Shown here piece after piece: positions 6,372-8,365 of a stretch of 8,365 nt of DNA; position 1 is the first letter of the stretch, and each line of letters opens with the position of its first letter. Origin of the DNA: CAZRZN01 sp964604565 (GTDB lineage: Bacteria > Pseudomonadota > Alphaproteobacteria > Rhodobacterales > Rhodobacteraceae). The position numbers and the translations under genes are program-made. The notes under the pieces were generated by a model that was not told where the DNA came from, did not search any database, and was given only the letters and a program-made list of their open reading frames with translations. Location of the stretch: the NCBI GenBank assembly GCA_964604565.1, contig CAZRZN010000198.1, positions 1-8,365 on the forward strand, given 5' to 3'.

Positions 6372-7817
6372 TCAGTCTTCGGCGGGTGCAGGGTCGTCAG
6401 GCGGATCCTGGGTCGGCGCCTGATCCGGTGTGCCGCGCAAAGCGCCGCCCACCCACTCGCCAGAGGCCTCTTCGCCTGAGGCATAGCGCATGGTGCCCTG
6501 GCCCTGACGCTTGCCGTTCTCGAATGTGCCTTGGTAGATATCGCCATTGGCATAGACGGCCACACCCTCGCCGCTGATTTCACCGCGCACCCAGTTACCG
6601 TCATAGCGGAAGCCCGAAGGCATTTCGATCACACCCTTGCCGTGACGCTGGCCCTCGCGGAACTGACCTTCGTAGACCGTGCCGTCCGGGTAGGTGGCCC
6701 GTCCCTGACCGTGCCGCTGGCCGTCCTGCCACATACCCTCGTAGCGGTAGCCATCCGGGTAGGTCATGACGCCAAAGCCCTGGTTGCGCGCGTTTTCGAA
6801 ATTTCCGTCGTAAACAAGTCCGTTGGGGTAGGTCGCCCGACCCTGCCCCTGGATCACGCCATCGACCCAGTCACCCTCGTAGGTGGCGCCGTCGGGATAG
6901 GTGATCCGGCCGGTTCCATTGGCGAGATCGCCCTGAAAGCTGCCTTCGTAGACCGACCCGTCGGGATAAGTGACCTTGCCCTCGCCCTCGATCTGGCCGC
7001 TGACCCAGTTGCCCTCGTAGCGGTAGCCATCCTCACCGATGAAAGTCCCCTGACCGTGCCGCTGATCGTTGTTGAATTCGCCCTCGTAGATATCGCCGTC
7101 GGCATAGGTCACCTTGCCGCGCCCTTCGCGCCGGCCATCGACCAAGGCACCCTCGTAGACGTCGCCGTTGGGCTGGATCAGCTTGCCGTTGCCATCGATC
7201 TGCCCCTCGCGCCAGGTGCCTTCGTAGATCAGGCCATCGGGCATGGTCAGCTTGCCGAAACCGTTGCGTTCGCCATCCGCCACGCGACCCTCGTAGACGG
7301 ATTTGTCGGGATAGACGATCTCTGCGTTGCCCTCCTTGACGCCGTTCACCCACTGGCCATCGTAGACATAGCCGTTGGGCGCGGTCATCACGCCGGTGCC
7401 GTGGTGCAGCGCGTTGCGAAAGCTGCCCTCGTAGCGCACGCCGTTGGCATAGATGGCGATACCTTGCCCGGTGATCTTGCCGTCGAGCCAGCTGCCCTCA
7501 TAGGTTCCGCCGTCGGCAAATATGATCTTGCCCATGCCTTCCGGCTTGCCCTTTGCGAAATCGCCCTCGTAGACGGATCCGTTGGGAAAGCGTGCGACGC
7601 CGTCTCCCTTGATCTCTCCCTCGACCCAGTCGCCGGTGTATTCATAGCCGTTGGGCAGGCGGTAGGTCCCTGTCCCGTGCTGCAATCCGTTCTGGAACGT
7701 GCCCTCGTAGACGCCCCCGTCGTCATACTGCTTGGTCACCACTTCCTCATCCTGCGCCAATGCGGCGCCGGCGATCGCAAGAGTGGCGACAAGAAGGAAA
7801 CTGCCTGCGGATTTCAT
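6372..7817 (-). CDS. Exported MORN-repeat protein
   Basis: The protein has 481 residues. A signal peptide is clear: MKSAG, a hydrophobic stretch (about 7-20) and an A-x-A-type site AALA|QDEE, with cleavage after about residue 21, so it should act in the periplasm or outer envelope. Residues 37-450 are 18 uninterrupted 23-residue MORN repeats of the form YEGxFxxGxxHGxGxxxYPDG, followed by one degenerate repeat from 451 and an acidic, proline-rich tail ending in PPDDPAPAED. MORN repeats form long beta-hairpin rods and in other proteins mediate membrane or protein contacts; no catalytic domain is present. The start is uncertain: ATG 7817 gives the tidiest signal peptide, while an in-frame ATG at 7841 adds MTPTTGKR; neither has a strong ribosome binding site. 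The gene is monocistronic, convergent with phrB and divergent from nadE. A scaffolding or binding role is inferred, and the biological function is unknown. Confidence 0.9.
   Translation of the reverse strand: MKSAGSFLLVATLAIAGAALAQDEEVVTKQYDDGGVYEGTFQNGLQHGTGTYRLPNGYEYTGDWVEGEIKGDGVARFPNGSVYEGDFAKGKPEGMGKIIFADGGTYEGSWLDGKITGQGIAIYANGVRYEGSFRNALHHGTGVMTAPNGYVYDGQWVNGVKEGNAEIVYPDKSVYEGRVADGERNGFGKLTMPDGLIYEGTWREGQIDGNGKLIQPNGDVYEGALVDGRREGRGKVTYADGDIYEGEFNNDQRHGQGTFIGEDGYRYEGNWVSGQIEGEGKVTYPDGSVYEGSFQGDLANGTGRITYPDGATYEGDWVDGVIQGQGRATYPNGLVYDGNFENARNQGFGVMTYPDGYRYEGMWQDGQRHGQGRATYPDGTVYEGQFREGQRHGKGVIEMPSGFRYDGNWVRGEISGEGVAVYANGDIYQGTFENGKRQGQGTMRYASGEEASGEWVGGALRGTPDQAPTQDPPDDPAPAED
6468..7709 (-). 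repeat. 18 tandem 69-bp coding repeats (MORN array)
   Basis: This segment is exactly 18 x 69 bp, each unit encoding one 23-residue MORN repeat beginning Tyr-(Glu/Asp/Thr/Gln)-Gly. The CTCGTAG signature (complement of TAC GAG) recurs in register across most units. Units have diverged at DNA level, so this is an old coding array and not a recent satellite. Units alternate between Phe-type and Trp-type at the fifth residue, giving a 138-bp superperiod. Confidence 0.9.
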
Positions 7818-8030
7818 GCGCTTGCCCGTCGTTGGTGTCATGGATCGTCCATCCCAGCGGAACGTAATGGAGGCGGCGCATCGGGGCAATGTCTTTTGGC
7901 CCCGGCGCCGGATGACCGGTTTCGGATGGGGGGATTCGAGTATTTGGAGAGAGAAGAAGCGGGCAGGCGCGGCTTCCCCTCGGGCGTGGGTCTGCTATGT
8001 GGGCGGAGAAGCGAAGGAAAGGGCAGTGCG
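7818..8030. promoter_or_regulatory. Divergent promoter region between the MORN gene and nadE
   Basis: This 213-bp gap must hold promoters for both genes, since they are transcribed away from each other. I cannot place convincing -35/-10 pairs on either strand. The most distinctive string is GATTCGAGTATTTGG at 7933-7947 within a G-rich then AG-rich context. For nadE, an AAGGAAAGGG tract at 8014-8023 serves as ribosome binding site, seven bases before the ATG. Confidence 0.4.
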
Positions 8031-8365
8031 ATGGGCGACAGGTTTCGCGTGACACTGGCGCAGTTGAACCCGGTGGTTGGGGATCTGGCGGGCAACGCTG
8101 CGCAGGCAAGACGTGCCTGGGAACAGGGGCGCGCGGAAGAGGCCGACCTTGTGGCGCTGCCGGAAATGTTCATCACCGGCTACAACGCGCAGGATCTGGT
8201 GAGGAAGCCGGCCTTTTATACCGCGGCCATGCAGGCCGTCGATGCGCTGGCTGCCGACTGTGCCGATGGTCCGGCGCTGGCGATCGGCGGCCCCTACGTG
8301 GAAGGGACCGAGCTTTACAACGCCTATTTCATCTGTAGCCGCCTACGCGCTGGGCGGTTCGGTGG
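8031..8365 (+). CDS. nadE: Glutamine-dependent NAD+ synthetase, N-terminal part only
   Basis: Catalyses the last step of NAD+ synthesis, amidating nicotinate adenine dinucleotide with ammonia released from glutamine. Only the first 111 codons are in the window, all within the N-terminal nitrilase-type glutaminase domain; the synthetase domain would lie beyond the right edge. Seen: VTLAQLNPVVGDLAGNAAQ (7-25), the start typical of this family; DLVALPEMFITGYNAQDLV (39-57), where E45 is the expected general base of the Glu-Lys-Cys triad; then KPAF (59-62), AIGGPYVEG (84-92) and LYNAYFI (95-101). A purine-rich ribosome binding site precedes the ATG. The last ten codons (SRLRAGRFGG) fit the family less well than the rest. 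Other carbon-nitrogen hydrolases share the fold, but the LNPVVGDLAGN and GYNAQDLV combination points to NadE. Confidence 0.9.
   Translation, partial: MGDRFRVTLAQLNPVVGDLAGNAAQARRAWEQGRAEEADLVALPEMFITGYNAQDLVRKPAFYTAAMQAVDALAADCADGPALAIGGPYVEGTELYNAYFICSRLRAGRFG

Noticed and set aside
5962..6423. Plus-strand open frame crossing the phrB end and the following gap
   Set aside because: It starts inside phrB in another frame, runs over the inverted repeat and antisense to the MORN gene, and has no family features.
6468..7709. Regularly spaced repeats suggestive of a CRISPR array
   Set aside because: The 69-bp period is in frame and encodes 23-residue MORN repeats; the units are diverged along their length and there is no identical repeat with unique spacers.

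Overview
The window looks like chromosomal DNA from an alphaproteobacterium, most likely a marine member of the Rhodobacteraceae (Roseobacter group). The clues are high GC with strong codon bias, an Mrp-type cation/proton antiporter, a bacterial iron-sulfur photolyase of the PhrB/CryB type, and protein sequences that read like that group. This placement comes from recognising families by eye, not from a search.

Layout. Positions 1-2197 (minus) hold most of mrpA, the large subunit of a multisubunit Na+/H+ antiporter; the gene runs off the left edge, and the rest of its operon would lie there. A 381-bp gap (2198-2578) holds the mrpA leader and several short dyads but no convincing gene. At 2579-3613 (minus) is a complete nucleotide-sugar epimerase of the UDP-glucuronate 4-epimerase type. 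A 251-bp divergent promoter region follows. A two-gene plus-strand operon occupies 3865-6050: a short-chain dehydrogenase/reductase and a prokaryotic (6-4) photolyase/cryptochrome with its [4Fe-4S] cysteines intact, joined by a 4-base stop/start overlap. A 321-bp gap between convergent genes (6051-6371) carries a perfect 16-bp inverted repeat and a likely minus-strand terminator. At 6372-7817 (minus) is an exported protein made almost entirely of 18 contiguous 23-residue MORN repeats. A 213-bp divergent region leads to nadE (8031 onward, plus), glutamine-dependent NAD+ synthetase, cut by the right edge.

How the genes relate. These look like separate transcription units rather than one system: ion homeostasis (mrp), surface polysaccharide precursor synthesis (epimerase), light-dependent DNA repair or light response (SDR-phrB), an envelope MORN protein, and NAD synthesis. 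The only gene pair with direct physical evidence of joint expression is SDR-phrB. The least expected structures are the two-repeat (46-residue) superperiod of the MORN protein with one phase slip, the convergent-gene palindrome, and a possible heat-shock-type promoter placed so close to the SDR start that its transcript would be nearly leaderless. I do not see a clearly new multi-gene system.
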